A stretch of 64,000 nucleotides of DNA from JAJFUE01 sp039683515 (GTDB taxonomy: Bacteria; Sumerlaeota; Sumerlaeia; MVZB01). How positions within the stretch are numbered: the first letter of the stretch is position 1; every line of letters begins with the position of its first letter. The stretch is from the NCBI GenBank assembly GCA_039683515.1, contig JBDKRG010000052.1, positions 1 to 64,000 on the forward strand, given 5' to 3'. The notes under the pieces were generated by a model, which worked only from the letters and a program-made list of their open reading frames with translations, was not told the DNA's origin and made no database searches. The position numbers and the translations under genes were made by a program. This document shows positions 17,694 to 28,046 of the stretch, one piece after another.

Positions 17694-18848
17694 ATGACGG
17701 CGCACCTGCGGGGGGTTGGGCGGGAGCGGCAGCGGGAGCTGGCGCTCGACGTTCTCCTCGATCACCACGTCCGGTTTTTCCCGCGCGATCACCTCGGCGG
17801 GGAAATCCAGGTAATCGCGCTTGTAGTAAACGACCCGCCGGAAGTGCTCGGAAACGAAGAAATACAGGGGCGAATAGAACGAGTCGTGGATCACGACGGC
17901 GGTCGGCAGGCTCGGGTCGTCGATCTCGGTCTTGAACGTGCGGCGGTCGATGTAGCCAAAGCGCGCCCGACGCGGCCGGAGCGGTTCCAGCTCGATGTAC
18001 TTGAGATTCTCGCCGTCGGTGTCGCAGATGAGCTCGCCCGTCCCCTGCGTCTGGACGCTCCAGCGCGGGTGAGCCGTCGTCAGGACCTTGAACTCGGAGA
18101 GCGGCTGCGGCCGCAGGCCGGGGAATCGCTCCGCCAGCGCGTCCATCAGCCGCTTGTAGCCGATGTAGGCGCCGTAATCGTTCCAGTGGCTGTCCTTGGC
18201 CGAATAGAGCAGGCTGCGGGGCTTGGCCTCGATCAGGTCCCGGCGGATGTCGATGATGCGGAAATCCGAATGCGCCCCGAGGTAGGCGACCACGCGGTCC
18301 ATGGCCGTGTCGGTGGTGACGCGATTGAGGTGATCGGGCATGTATTCGGGATAGATCGTGCTTTTGTTGGGGGCGACCAGGTAATAGTAAGGAATCCCCA
18401 TCGACTCGAGCCAGTCGCGCCGCTCCTCGTGGACGCGGCGCCACTTCTCCAGGCCGGCGGCGTCCAGGTTCCGCGTGCCGCGATAGTATTCGCGGACCCA
18501 GTCCTTGCCCAGGAAGATCCAGCCCTGTTTGCCCAGATCGACCATGTCGATCGGCGAGACCGCGAAGACGCGCACATGGATCCGGTCGTAGGCGCGGATG
18601 AGCCATTTGCGAAAGCCGAGATGGTCGTTGTAGTAGGCTTCGAGCCCTTTGATATAGGCGGGGACTCCCTTCCAGCCGGCGGGCCAGGCCGGCCTCGCGG
18701 CCGGATTGCGGTTCTCGACGAGCGGCGGGGCGGGATCGATCTCGAAACAATTGTCGATGGTCGGCAGGAGCAGGCCCGCCACAAAAATCGCGACGATGGC
18801 CAGGTTGCAGATTCTGTGCAGGGGAGTCGTCGGGCGATTTTCCGTCAC
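17691..18848 (-). CDS. AlgJ/AlgX-like SGNH-fold acetyltransferase partner, 385 aa
   Basis: One N-terminal membrane segment (about residues 13-30) precedes a periplasmic SGNH-like domain. The catalytic Asp-x-His is seen in KDSHWNDYG near residue 220 and the serine in VVIHDSFYSP near residue 321, where the usual GDSF reads HDSF. Such proteins act with an MBOAT membrane acyltransferase to O-acetylate exopolysaccharide in the periplasm, as AlgJ/AlgX do with AlgI for alginate. The MBOAT gene ends 12 nt upstream of the GTG start, with an AAGGGGG ribosome site overlapping its stop. The polysaccharide is unknown because no synthase is in view. The stop codon lies at the edge of a dispersed palindrome. 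Confidence 0.87.
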   Translation of the reverse strand: MTENRPTTPLHRICNLAIVAIFVAGLLLPTIDNCFEIDPAPPLVENRNPAARPAWPAGWKGVPAYIKGLEAYYNDHLGFRKWLIRAYDRIHVRVFAVSPIDMVDLGKQGWIFLGKDWVREYYRGTRNLDAAGLEKWRRVHEERRDWLESMGIPYYYLVAPNKSTIYPEYMPDHLNRVTTDTAMDRVVAYLGAHSDFRIIDIRRDLIEAKPRSLLYSAKDSHWNDYGAYIGYKRLMDALAERFPGLRPQPLSEFKVLTTAHPRWSVQTQGTGELICDTDGENLKYIELEPLRPRRARFGYIDRRTFKTEIDDPSLPTAVVIHDSFYSPLYFFVSEHFRRVVYYKRDYLDFPAEVIAREKPDVVIEENVERQLPLPLPPNPPQVRRH

Positions 18849-18860
18849 GGCCGCGCCCCC

Positions 18861-20333
18861 TTAAAACCTGAAATAAATAAATGGATTATGCGTGCCGGCG
18901 GCCAGGCACATCGCACACGCCAGGAAGATCAGCGCGTGGGCGGCGACGCCGGCCGCCTCGTAGCCCCGCAGCAGGAGGGCGGCCAGGGGATCGTCGGGAG
19001 CGGCCTTCGCCCGCCGCTCGTCGACCGCGGCGCGCAGCCACGGCAGCAGCGGCATCGAGAAGACCACGCCCGCGGCCAGCGCGGCCGCCACCTTGGCGTT
19101 GAGGTAAAGCGCGGTGTTGAATTCGATGCCGTCGCCGCGGCCCAGGCCGGCCATCGCGCCCAGCATCGCGCCGGCCTGCGCCAGCGACTCCGAGCGGAAC
19201 AGCACCCAGCCGGCCGTGATCGCGACCAGCGCGTAAACGTGCCGCAGCGCTCCGATGCGCTCGCCCCAGCCGCGTTTCTTCTCGAGGCCGGTCAGGCGCT
19301 CGGCGGCGATCAGCGCGCCGTGGCAGACCCCCCACAGCACGAACGTCCAGTTGGCCCCGTGCCAGACGCCCGTCAGCAGGAACGTGACCATCACCGCGGC
19401 GATCGTCCCCCGCATCATCCGCTCGCGCCAGGCCATTTGCAGCGGCATGAAGACGTAATCGCGGAACCAGCTCGACAGCGAAATGTGCCACCGCCGCCAG
19501 AACTCCGTGATCGACCGGGAGATGTAGGGGTAGTTGAAATTCTCGAGGAAGTGGAAGCCGAACATGTGGCCCATGCCGATCGCCATGTCCGAGTAGCCGG
19601 AGAAATCGAAGTAAATCTGAAGCGTGTAGCAAACCGCGCCGGTCCAGGCCAGGCCGGCGGTGAGGCCGTGGGCCGGGATGGCAAAGATCTCGTCGGCGCA
19701 GACGCCGAGCGTGTTGGCGATCAGGACTTTCTTGCCCAGCCCGATGATGAAGCGGCGGACGCCGCCAGCGAACAGCTCCAGGTCGACCGATCGTTTTTCC
19801 AGCTCGGCGGCCATGTCGCCGTAGCGGACGATCGGGCCGGCGATGAGCACCGGGAAGAACGAGGTGAACAGCGCCAGCCGCAGCGGGTTGCGCTGGGCGG
19901 GGAACTCGCCGAAGTAGACGCCGATCACGTAGGTGAGGATCCGGAACGTGAAGAACGAGATGCCCAGCGGCAGGTGCGCCGGCGTGAACTCCAGCGGCGC
20001 AACCCCCAGCCACTCGAGCAAGGCGTTCAGGTTCCCCATCAGGAAGTTGAAGTATTTGTAATAGCCCAGCAGCGCGACGTTCGCCGCGATGGCCAGGGCG
20101 ATCACCCAGCCGGCGGCCCGTTCATCCTTCACCCGGCCAAGCAGCAGCCCGAAGACGTAGTTCAGCGCGATGCAGGCCAGCATGACGACGACGTAACCGC
20201 TTTCGCCCCACGCGTAAAAGAACAGCGAAATGGCCAGCAGGATCGAGTTGCCCCAGCGCTTGGGGCAAAGCGCCGTCAAGGCCAGCGTCAGCGGCAGGAG
20301 GATATAGAGGAAGATATTGGAACTGAAGAGCAT
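18861..20333 (-). CDS. AlgI-family MBOAT O-acyltransferase, 490 aa
   Basis: A multi-spanning membrane protein of the MBOAT superfamily with the AlgI hallmark blocks: FFPVLIAGPIVRYGDM, YFDFSGYSDMAIGMGHMFGF, NFNYPYISRSITEFWRRWHISLSSWF and LTGVWHGANWTFVLWG, the last carrying the catalytic histidine near residue 327. The length matches the family (about 460-520 aa). It would carry acetyl groups across the inner membrane for polysaccharide O-acetylation by the AlgJ-like protein encoded directly downstream. No clear ribosome site precedes the ATG. DltB-type and other MBOAT roles are less likely given the AlgJ-like partner. Confidence 0.92.
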   Translation of the reverse strand: MLFSSNIFLYILLPLTLALTALCPKRWGNSILLAISLFFYAWGESGYVVVMLACIALNYVFGLLLGRVKDERAAGWVIALAIAANVALLGYYKYFNFLMGNLNALLEWLGVAPLEFTPAHLPLGISFFTFRILTYVIGVYFGEFPAQRNPLRLALFTSFFPVLIAGPIVRYGDMAAELEKRSVDLELFAGGVRRFIIGLGKKVLIANTLGVCADEIFAIPAHGLTAGLAWTGAVCYTLQIYFDFSGYSDMAIGMGHMFGFHFLENFNYPYISRSITEFWRRWHISLSSWFRDYVFMPLQMAWRERMMRGTIAAVMVTFLLTGVWHGANWTFVLWGVCHGALIAAERLTGLEKKRGWGERIGALRHVYALVAITAGWVLFRSESLAQAGAMLGAMAGLGRGDGIEFNTALYLNAKVAAALAAGVVFSMPLLPWLRAAVDERRAKAAPDDPLAALLLRGYEAAGVAAHALIFLACAMCLAAGTHNPFIYFRF

Positions 20334-20439
20334 GAAGGAAACCGCGGAGGATCGCTTGCCTGCCCCACCGGGATGGGGATTGATACCGAATAATTGTGGT
20401 GAAGAGATGGGTTGAATGCAACAGCAATCCCCAGCGCGC

Positions 20440-21786
20440 CTAGCCCCGCTTGAAACGCCGGTAAGCCGCCATCGCCGCCATCGCCGCCGCCCGGTGGTCG
20501 ACGATCGGTTTGATCTCGGCTCCGGCCCAACGCCGCGCGTATTCGCCGTCCGGGTCGAACTTCTTCGCCTGAAGCCCGGGATTGTAAATCCTGAAGAACG
20601 GCGCGGCGTCCGCCCCGCAACCCGCCACCCATTGCCAGCCGAGCGTGTTGTTGGCCAGGTCCGCGTCGACGAGCGTCTCCCAGAAATAGCGCGCGCCCGC
20701 CTGCCACGGGATCATCAGGTCCTTGACCAGGAACGACGCGACGATCATCCGCACGCGGTTATGCATCCAGCCCGTTTCAATGAGCTGCCGCATCCCGGCG
20801 TCGACGATCGGGTAGCCGGTGCGGCCTTGCTTCCAGGCCTCGAATTTCCTCTTGTCCATTTTCCATTCGAATTTCCCGAACTCCGGCCGCAATGGCTCGG
20901 CCGGCGTGTTTGGAAAATGAAAGAGCAGGTAATGCGCGAACTCGCGCCAGACGAGCTGGCGAATAAAAGCAGTGGTCGGTCGGGCCTGCGACCCGACTCC
21001 GGGATTCAGAGCCGGGTCGCAGACCCGACCGACCACTTGCCGCGGCCCGATCTCGCCGAAGTGCAGGTGCGGCGACAGCCGCGACGTCCCGTCCCAATCC
21101 GGCCGGTCGCGCCCGACGGGATAATTTTCCAGATGATTCTTGATGAACCGATCGAGCTGCTTTTTCGCGCCCGCCTCGCCGGGGATCCAGTCCGCAGGTC
21201 GCTTCGGCTCGAAGCGACATGGGATGTTTACATTTTCGCCTCGGAGCGCATTTTCCGTTCGGAGTTCAAACTTCAGTTTGCTCTGGAATTCAAAATTGCA
21301 CTCCCCCACCCTCTCCATCACCGCCCGCCAGAACGGCGTAAAGACGCGGTAGACACCGCCCTGCTTCGTCCTCAGTTCGTCCGGCTCGATCAGCAGCGAG
21401 GCGTTAAATGTCTTAACTTCCAATCCATCCCGCACCAATTCCCTCTCGACTTTTTTATCTCGCGCGATGGCGGCCGGCTCATACAGCCGGTTCCAATACA
21501 CGCCGCGCGCGCCGGTCTCTTGCGTCAACTCCCGCAGCGCGTCGAGACTCGGCCCGCGCCGCACGATCAGCCGGCCGCCGCGCCGTTGCAGATCCCGCCC
21601 GAGCGCCTCGAGCGACCGCGCCAGCCACCAGCGCGCCGCATCCCCCGGCGCCCACTCGCCGTCCTCCTCGGGCGACCAGATATAAACCGGCACGACCGCC
21701 CCCGCCGCGGCGGCCTCGGCCAGCGCCGGGTTGTCCGCCACCCGCAAATCCCGCCGGAACCAGACAATAACCGAGTGCTTCTCCAT
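20440..21786 (-). CDS. phrB: Deoxyribodipyrimidine photolyase with repeat-derived segments, 448 aa
   Basis: A class I photolyase/cryptochrome. The N-terminal alpha/beta domain begins VIVWFRRDLRVADNPAL. The FAD domain has TSRLSPHLHFGEIGPRQ, VWREFAHYLLFHFPN, WMHNRVRMIVASFLVKDL, NNTLGWQW and FFRIYNP with KFDPDG, all signatures of light-driven pyrimidine-dimer repair. It is near family length (about 450-480). Two palindromic DNA repeats lie inside the reading frame. One encodes CRFEPKRP around residue 192 in the interdomain linker; a 67-bp hairpin encodes about residues 250-272 between GPRQ and WREF. Both are in frame, so the gene looks intact. CPD versus 6-4 specificity cannot be decided here. 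The enzyme may still fold because the insertions fall in linker or loop regions. Confidence 0.9.
   Translation of the reverse strand: MEKHSVIVWFRRDLRVADNPALAEAAAAGAVVPVYIWSPEEDGEWAPGDAARWWLARSLEALGRDLQRRGGRLIVRRGPSLDALRELTQETGARGVYWNRLYEPAAIARDKKVERELVRDGLEVKTFNASLLIEPDELRTKQGGVYRVFTPFWRAVMERVGECNFEFQSKLKFELRTENALRGENVNIPCRFEPKRPADWIPGEAGAKKQLDRFIKNHLENYPVGRDRPDWDGTSRLSPHLHFGEIGPRQVVGRVCDPALNPGVGSQARPTTAFIRQLVWREFAHYLLFHFPNTPAEPLRPEFGKFEWKMDKRKFEAWKQGRTGYPIVDAGMRQLIETGWMHNRVRMIVASFLVKDLMIPWQAGARYFWETLVDADLANNTLGWQWVAGCGADAAPFFRIYNPGLQAKKFDPDGEYARRWAGAEIKPIVDHRAAAMAAMAAYRRFKRG
20971..21037. repeat. Long inverted repeat (25-bp arms) inside the photolyase gene
   Basis: Arms 20971-20995 and 21013-21037 pair at 24 of 25 positions around a 17-nt loop. 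The arms begin AGTGGTCGGTCGGG. The element keeps the photolyase frame open. Confidence 0.9.
21197..21220. repeat. Short palindromic repeat copy B, in frame within the photolyase gene
   Basis: Perfect arms GTCGCTTCG and CGAAGCGAC around GCT. It encodes CRFEPKRP in the linker between the two photolyase domains. Confidence 0.85.
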
Positions 21787-21847
21787 ACCCGATTCAATCA
21801 GATTCCGAAACCGGTGTCGATTTTCTTGAAGATGTATATGCTGTCAA

Positions 21848-21873
21848 TAGGTCGCTTCGGCTCGAAGCGGCAT
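21848..21873. repeat. Short palindromic repeat copy C, upstream of the photolyase gene
   Basis: Starts TAGGTCGCTTCGG and ends CGAAGCGGCAT, followed by five Ts on the plus strand. It occupies most of the gap between the beta-helix gene stop (21891) and the photolyase start (21786). Confidence 0.85.
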
Positions 21874-21890
21874 TTTTCAAAAAGCGCGAA

Positions 21891-24800
21891 TTACCTGTAA
21901 AGCGCCCAATTCCCGGTCGCGTTGCGCGAGCGATTCTCATAAGCGCCCATGTCGGCGCGATTACAGCGAATTTGTCCGAGAATGTCGGTGCCCGAAGCGC
22001 CCATGTTCGTGCCGCCGTCGATGCACCGCGAACCACTCCGCAACCTGAGCCCATCGTCCGCCGTCGCCCAAATCCCGTCCGGCCCGGCCGGGACGTCTAT
22101 GTTCACAAACTTGGGATCGCTCGAAATGTTCCCCCCGCCATCGGTTCCAAACGCAACCTTCCATCCAGCGCCACTTCCACCACAGCCCTGAATATCGCAG
22201 TTGATGACTGCGACATTACTGGAATATTCGAAAACAGTATCGTTTCTGATAATGCAGTTGGTCAGGCTGGCCATGGCTCGTGAGCTGAAAAATGCACTTC
22301 CAAATCCTCGGCCGTCGCCGCCTTCGATAAGACCGGCAAATTTATCATAATAATCAGCCCCTTCACCGCCAATCGCACAGTTACCATTAAATGTTGAATT
22401 GATAACTGAACAGACTCCCTCACTGTAAATTGCACCACCGAGCCCGTTGGCACCTTGGCCCGTGTAGTGGCTTCGTGCCGAACCGTATCCTCCATAGACG
22501 CCATTATTGATGAAAACGCAGTTGATAAAATTCGTTGTAGATCCAGCATCGCTATACACAGCACCACCTTTACCAAGCCAACCCACGTCATATCCCCAAG
22601 AACCCATTGATGTATTATTATTAAAAACGCAGTTTTTTATCATGGGGGAACTGGAGATGTTACAGATGGCTCCACCACGCCCTTCGGAAGAAGCGAAAAA
22701 CAACTCGCCAACCTTATTTTCGCTGAATACACAATTCATAATGATCGGGCTTACGAACTCATTAAGCATTCCCCCACCATACATGAAACCTGTTCCCCAC
22801 GCCCGGCCTTTCGTGATCGTGAGTCCATCGAGTGTCCCATTCGCGCCGATGATAAGATGCTCCGTCTGATATATATCCGTGCTGGTTCCAACATCGCCAT
22901 TTAAGACCGTTTGATTTTTCCTCCAATCACGCTGCGCAAGCGCCATTTCAGTCCCGGTGAAGCCGCCATAGATCCCAACATCCTCAGGCATGACAAAGGA
23001 TACATTACAGGTGGTCCCTGGGGCTGGCTTGTATGTCCCCGCCGCAATCCAGATCTCATTGCCGGGCTTGGCGGCTTTCAGTGCCAGTTGCAGATCCGGA
23101 TAAGCCGTTGCCCAGGATTCACCGAAGTTTGCGGTTTGCGATGTGCTCTTGGAATCGGCCCTGACGTACAGCACTTTCGGCTTGTCCTGGACGATACCGT
23201 TCACCGTCAAGGAGAATTCAGGAAGGTTCGGATCGTTCGTGGAGAAGCTCAAAACCTCGCCGAATGTTCCGGCGTTTCGTGTGTCCAACGAAATGCGCAT
23301 GGTCGTCACGGAAGTGGCATTCACATTCAGGGCCGGCATTTCCATCACCCGGAAAGGCCTCGAGATCGCCGGCGTTCCCATTGTCAAGCTCGCGTCGCCA
23401 ATATTTTTAATGGCCAGCTGAATATCCGGCAGGGGCGCATGAAGCCCGGCCGACCGCACCCGAATCGAGCCCCCGTTGCCGAGAACGACTCCATTGCGGT
23501 CCGTCACCTTCAAGATCGGCGCCAACACCTGGCCCGTGACGTAAAAGTTTAACCTGGGGGACGCGGGATCGTTGTTTACCAGCGAGATCAGCCCGCTGTA
23601 AGTCCCGCGTTCTTTCGCCTGCATCGCGATCACCAACGTGGAACTGGTTCCGGGAGCGATGATCGGGCTGGGCGCCTGATCGATCCTGAACGGAGCGGAC
23701 GCCGTTGTGTTGCTCACGACCAGGTCCGCCGTTCCGATGTTTTTCACGATCAAGGTCTTGACGAGATCCGTCCCGTAAACCTTCGCGCCGAAATTGACCA
23801 ATGAACTGGATGTCACCCGTGTGTCTCCGTCAAAGACAGCCAACTCCGCCATGGGAACAGGGGTCTGATTTTCATAAGCGCCCATATCCGGTATGTGGCT
23901 CACTCGCGCATTGCCAAGAATGTCGGCGACTGGTGCGGCCAGAAACGACGCCGTATTGATGCAAGGCGAACCATCCTTTAATTGCAGGCCATCATCCGCC
24001 GTAAACCATATGCCGTCCACCCCGGCAATCTGGGCCGAGTTCACAAATTCCGGATCATCTGAAATGTTGCCGCCCTTGTCTCTCCCGATTGCCGCATCCC
24101 AGTTACTCCCACTCCCAACACACGATTGAATAGAACAATGAGTTATTTCCGCGGGAAGGTAACCTTCATTATTGATTTGCGAGCCAGATGTTGCAAAATT
24201 GTTCCAGACGATTGTATTTGAAACAATAACTGTCTTGCGGATGCCGCCACCATACACCGCCGTATTGCTTGTAACCGTACAATTTGTCAAGTTGCCATCA
24301 TGCAACCCGCCCCCGGATCCCGCGGAATTGTTCGCAATAACAGAATTGAAGGCGGTCACCGTATCGCCGCCTCCACCATTGATTTTGGCGATATTGTTTA
24401 TAATAATGCAATTCTGGATTTCACAGGCGCAGATTCCGCCACCCGTGTTCGCCGAATTGCTTGTAATCATGCAATTGCTCAATGTTCCATCGAATACACC
24501 CCCGCCACACTGGGTGGCCACATTATTAAGAAACGTGCAACTCGTCGCGGTATCGCCATTCATTCCTCCGCCTTGCACCGCAATATTATTTGTAAATACG
24601 CAATTCCTCGCGTTGACGTCCGCTGCACCGCCGCCCCTGCCGCTCGCCTCGTTGTTCATGAACAGGCAATCAATTACGACCCCACCCAATGAGCCACCTC
24701 CAATATACGAGCAATTGCCTATAAATTGACAATTGGTTAGAACGGAGGCGAATCGGTAGTTATAATTTTGGTACGAAAAGCCGCCTCCGCCGGATGAAGC

Positions 24801-25310
24801 ATAATTATTAATGAATTTACAGTTGTTGATCTTCGAGAAAACATCGCCGCTGAGTAATCCGCCACCACGTGAATAGCTTTGATCCCCAAACCCACCCGTT
24901 ATCGTAAAACCATCGAGAATTCCGTTCGCCCCGATTACGACATGATAGGAGTTATCACTCGAACTGCTCGTCCCGATATCCCCGCTCAGGATTGTCTCGT
25001 GCGCTTTCAAGTTGCGATAAGCGCGAAATACCTCTGACCCGAAAAAACCGCCGTACACATTGACCCCGTCCTTCATCACGAACGAAATCGTCCGGTCGGT
25101 TCCGGTCGTGGGCTTGTAGGTTCCCTTGGCGACCCAGATTTCGTCGCCGGACTTGGCGGCGGCAAGGGCGGTTTGCAGGCTCGGGCAGGCGTCGGACCAG
25201 GAAGAACCGCTTGTGCCTGTCGAGTCGGCCTTCACGTAAATGACCGCCGAATGAGCCGGCGGGATGCTCACGAGGAAAAAGCAGATCAGCCAGATTCGCT
25301 TGAGAATCAT
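21891..25310 (-). CDS. Secreted polymorphic beta-helix protein with HYDIN-like Ig domains, 1139 aa
   Basis: A signal peptide (MILKRIWLICFFLVSIPPAHS) precedes two right-handed beta-helix modules. The first (about 22-480) begins IYVKADSTGTSGSSWSDACP with VYGGFFGSE. The second (about 745-1139) begins LYVRADSKSTSQTANFGESW with IYGGFTGTE. Both contain many Pmp-like short rungs (NCVFTNNIA, GGGxxxxxxSNCxI). The middle (about 480-740) holds two choice-of-anchor-D/ASPM-SPD-2-hydin-type beta-sandwiches (VKTLIVKNIGTADLVVSN, TYSGLISLVNNDPASP). The rung-rich parts are visibly more AT-rich than neighbouring genes. A GAAGGGA ribosome site supports the start. It is probably a surface or secreted adhesin; no catalytic residues were recognised and no anchor is visible. 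Confidence 0.9.
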   Translation of the reverse strand: MILKRIWLICFFLVSIPPAHSAVIYVKADSTGTSGSSWSDACPSLQTALAAAKSGDEIWVAKGTYKPTTGTDRTISFVMKDGVNVYGGFFGSEVFRAYRNLKAHETILSGDIGTSSSSDNSYHVVIGANGILDGFTITGGFGDQSYSRGGGLLSGDVFSKINNCKFINNYASSGGGGFSYQNYNYRFASVLTNCQFIGNCSYIGGGSLGGVVIDCLFMNNEASGRGGGAADVNARNCVFTNNIAVQGGGMNGDTATSCTFLNNVATQCGGGVFDGTLSNCMITSNSANTGGGICACEIQNCIIINNIAKINGGGGDTVTAFNSVIANNSAGSGGGLHDGNLTNCTVTSNTAVYGGGIRKTVIVSNTIVWNNFATSGSQINNEGYLPAEITHCSIQSCVGSGSNWDAAIGRDKGGNISDDPEFVNSAQIAGVDGIWFTADDGLQLKDGSPCINTASFLAAPVADILGNARVSHIPDMGAYENQTPVPMAELAVFDGDTRVTSSSLVNFGAKVYGTDLVKTLIVKNIGTADLVVSNTTASAPFRIDQAPSPIIAPGTSSTLVIAMQAKERGTYSGLISLVNNDPASPRLNFYVTGQVLAPILKVTDRNGVVLGNGGSIRVRSAGLHAPLPDIQLAIKNIGDASLTMGTPAISRPFRVMEMPALNVNATSVTTMRISLDTRNAGTFGEVLSFSTNDPNLPEFSLTVNGIVQDKPKVLYVRADSKSTSQTANFGESWATAYPDLQLALKAAKPGNEIWIAAGTYKPAPGTTCNVSFVMPEDVGIYGGFTGTEMALAQRDWRKNQTVLNGDVGTSTDIYQTEHLIIGANGTLDGLTITKGRAWGTGFMYGGGMLNEFVSPIIMNCVFSENKVGELFFASSEGRGGAICNISSSPMIKNCVFNNNTSMGSWGYDVGWLGKGGAVYSDAGSTTNFINCVFINNGVYGGYGSARSHYTGQGANGLGGAIYSEGVCSVINSTFNGNCAIGGEGADYYDKFAGLIEGGDGRGFGSAFFSSRAMASLTNCIIRNDTVFEYSSNVAVINCDIQGCGGSGAGWKVAFGTDGGGNISSDPKFVNIDVPAGPDGIWATADDGLRLRSGSRCIDGGTNMGASGTDILGQIRCNRADMGAYENRSRNATGNWALYR

Positions 25311-25536
25311 GTTGCCGTCCCTTCGGGTATTCGCGGAGCCGCGCCTCGAAATTCCTTCGCGTCCTGGTTATTAATAACTTCCTTAAGGTTCAGAATGTCA
25401 ACACGTCAATGCAAAACGATGCCACATCCGATCCCGGTCGGATGGTCGAATTCGCAGGTAATCGGCCCGGGGATTTGGTAGTATCCGGAGACGGCGCGCG
25501 GTGCGCCCATGATTGATCATTCACGGAGTCGGTCCA

Positions 25537-26172
25537 GTGCATTTGTTCAAGACGATCACGATCTGGTATCTCGGTTTCGCGGCCAAGATGGGGTGGCCGG
25601 TATTTGTGTTCCTCGGCATGACGCTCGAGAGCACGTTCTTCCCGCTGCCGAGCGAAATCGTCGTCCCGCCGGCCGGGCACCAGGCCGGCAGCGTCCTGGG
25701 CCTGCTGATCGTGATCCTGTGCGGGACCGGCGGCAGCGTCGCCGGCGGCCTGATCAACTACTCGATCGCCTGCTACCTCGGCCGGCCGTTCTTCGAGAAA
25801 TACGGCAAATACCTGCTCGTCAGCAACAAGAGCCTCGACAAGATGGACGCCTTCTGGCTTCGCTACGGCGAGGCCAGCACGTTCATCGGCCGGTTCGTCC
25901 CCGGCGTGCGCCACCTGATTTCGCTCCCGGCCGGCATGGCGCGCATGAACCTGACCAAGTTCATCGGCCTGACCGCCCTGGGGTCGGGGATGTGGGTCAC
26001 GGTGCTCGCGCTCATCGGCTGGTCGATGCGCTCGGTGTCGATGGACAAGTTCGAAGCCTGGTGCAACACGCAGCTCAAGGAACAGATGATGCCCTGGACG
26101 CTCGGCACGATCGCCGTCATGGTCGCGGTCTACGTCGTGTGGACGCTGTGGCGCCGCCGCGCCGCGGCGTGA
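25537..26172 (+). CDS. DedA-family (VTT domain) inner-membrane protein, 211 aa
   Basis: A DedA/SNARE-associated membrane protein with the family motif ESTFFPLPSEIVVPPAG (about residues 23-40), a reentrant-loop/helix arrangement and GRFVPGVRHLISLPAGMARM. DedA proteins are linked to membrane lipid (undecaprenyl phosphate or phospholipid) translocation and envelope homeostasis. I chose GTG 25537, which has GGAG 8 nt upstream, over the in-frame TTG at 25513. Its stop lies 2 nt from the stop of the convergent phosphatase gene. Confidence 0.9.
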   Translation: MHLFKTITIWYLGFAAKMGWPVFVFLGMTLESTFFPLPSEIVVPPAGHQAGSVLGLLIVILCGTGGSVAGGLINYSIACYLGRPFFEKYGKYLLVSNKSLDKMDAFWLRYGEASTFIGRFVPGVRHLISLPAGMARMNLTKFIGLTALGSGMWVTVLALIGWSMRSVSMDKFEAWCNTQLKEQMMPWTLGTIAVMVAVYVVWTLWRRRAAA

Positions 26173-26174
26173 GC

Positions 26175-27098
<924 letters not shown>

Positions 27099-27112
27099 TC
27101 ATCATTCATCAT

Positions 27113-27982
27113 TTATTCGGATTCCGCCAGCCGCCTGAGCGTCGCCAGGTTCATCAGGTCATTCGAATCGTCCTCGCCCTTGGGCGTCTCGAGGATGAAC
27201 GGGATTTTGGCCAGCCGCTTGTCGCGCAGCAACGCCGCGAACGGCGCCTCGCCGATCTCGCCCCGGCCGATGTGCTCGTGGCGGTCGCGCCGCGCCCCGG
27301 CCGGCGTCTTCGAGTCGTTCGCATGGATCGCGCGCAGCCAGCCGAGGCCGACGACGCGGTCGAATTCCTTGAGCGTCATCTGCACGCCCAGCTCGTTGGC
27401 GAACGGGTAGCCCGCGGCGAACATGTGGCACGTGTCGAGGCAGACGCCGACGCGGGTCTTGTCCTCGACCGCGGCGATGATCGCGGCCAGGTGCTCGAAC
27501 CGGTAACCAAGCGTGCTCCCCTGGCCCGCCGTCGATTCCAGGTAAATGCCGACGGTGCTTTCCGGGGTCTCGGCAAAGAGCTGGTTGATCCGCCCGGCGA
27601 TCGTCGCCAGGCCGACTTCCTCGCCCGAGCCCATGTGCGCGCCCGGATGCAGGACGATCCCCGGCACGCCCAGCGCCCGCGCGCGCTCGAGCTCGTCGAG
27701 CATCGATTCCATCGAGAGCCGCGCGAGCCCCGCGTCGGGCGACGCCAGGTTGATCAGGTAACTCGAATGCGCGACGACGGCGGCCATGCCGGATTCGGCG
27801 AACGCCTTCCTGAACGCGTCCGCCTCGCCGGGCTCGTAGCGCCGCCCCCGCCACTGGTTGCTGTTCTTGAGGAACAATTGAAACGCGGTGGCGCCGATCC
27901 GGGCCGCGCGCTCGACCGCCCGCGGCATCCCGCCCGATATCGAAACATGCGCGCCAAGCGGGGGTAATTTCATGATGGGCAT
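27113..27982 (-). CDS. nfo: Endonuclease IV (AP endonuclease), 289 aa
   Basis: A TIM-barrel, zinc-dependent apurinic/apyrimidinic endonuclease of base excision repair. All metal-site motifs are present: GAHVSISGG, HSSYLINLASP, VLHPGAH, ESTAGQGSTLGYRFEHL, VCLDTCHMFAAGY, HANDSKTPAGARRDRHEHIG and LETPKGED. The length is typical (about 280-290). Start is at 27982 or three codons later at MKLPPLGAH; neither has a strong ribosome site. A hexamer repeat array lies immediately upstream. Confidence 0.95.
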   Translation of the reverse strand: MPIMKLPPLGAHVSISGGMPRAVERAARIGATAFQLFLKNSNQWRGRRYEPGEADAFRKAFAESGMAAVVAHSSYLINLASPDAGLARLSMESMLDELERARALGVPGIVLHPGAHMGSGEEVGLATIAGRINQLFAETPESTVGIYLESTAGQGSTLGYRFEHLAAIIAAVEDKTRVGVCLDTCHMFAAGYPFANELGVQMTLKEFDRVVGLGWLRAIHANDSKTPAGARRDRHEHIGRGEIGEAPFAALLRDKRLAKIPFILETPKGEDDSNDLMNLATLRRLAESE

Positions 27983-27987
27983 TTATC

Positions 27988-28038
27988 CGTACTCGTGCTC
28001 GTGCTCGTGCTCGTCATCGTAATCGTAATCGAAAATCG
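27988..28038. repeat. Hexamer repeat array 1 (CGTGCT then CGTAAT units)
   Basis: Tandem CGTGCT-type hexamers pass into CGTAAT-type hexamers and end in ATCGAAAATCG. The same order occurs in three other intergenic places in the window. It lies between the PLDc_N-TPR gene stop and the nfo start. Confidence 0.85.
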
Positions 28039-28046
28039 AACGTGCC

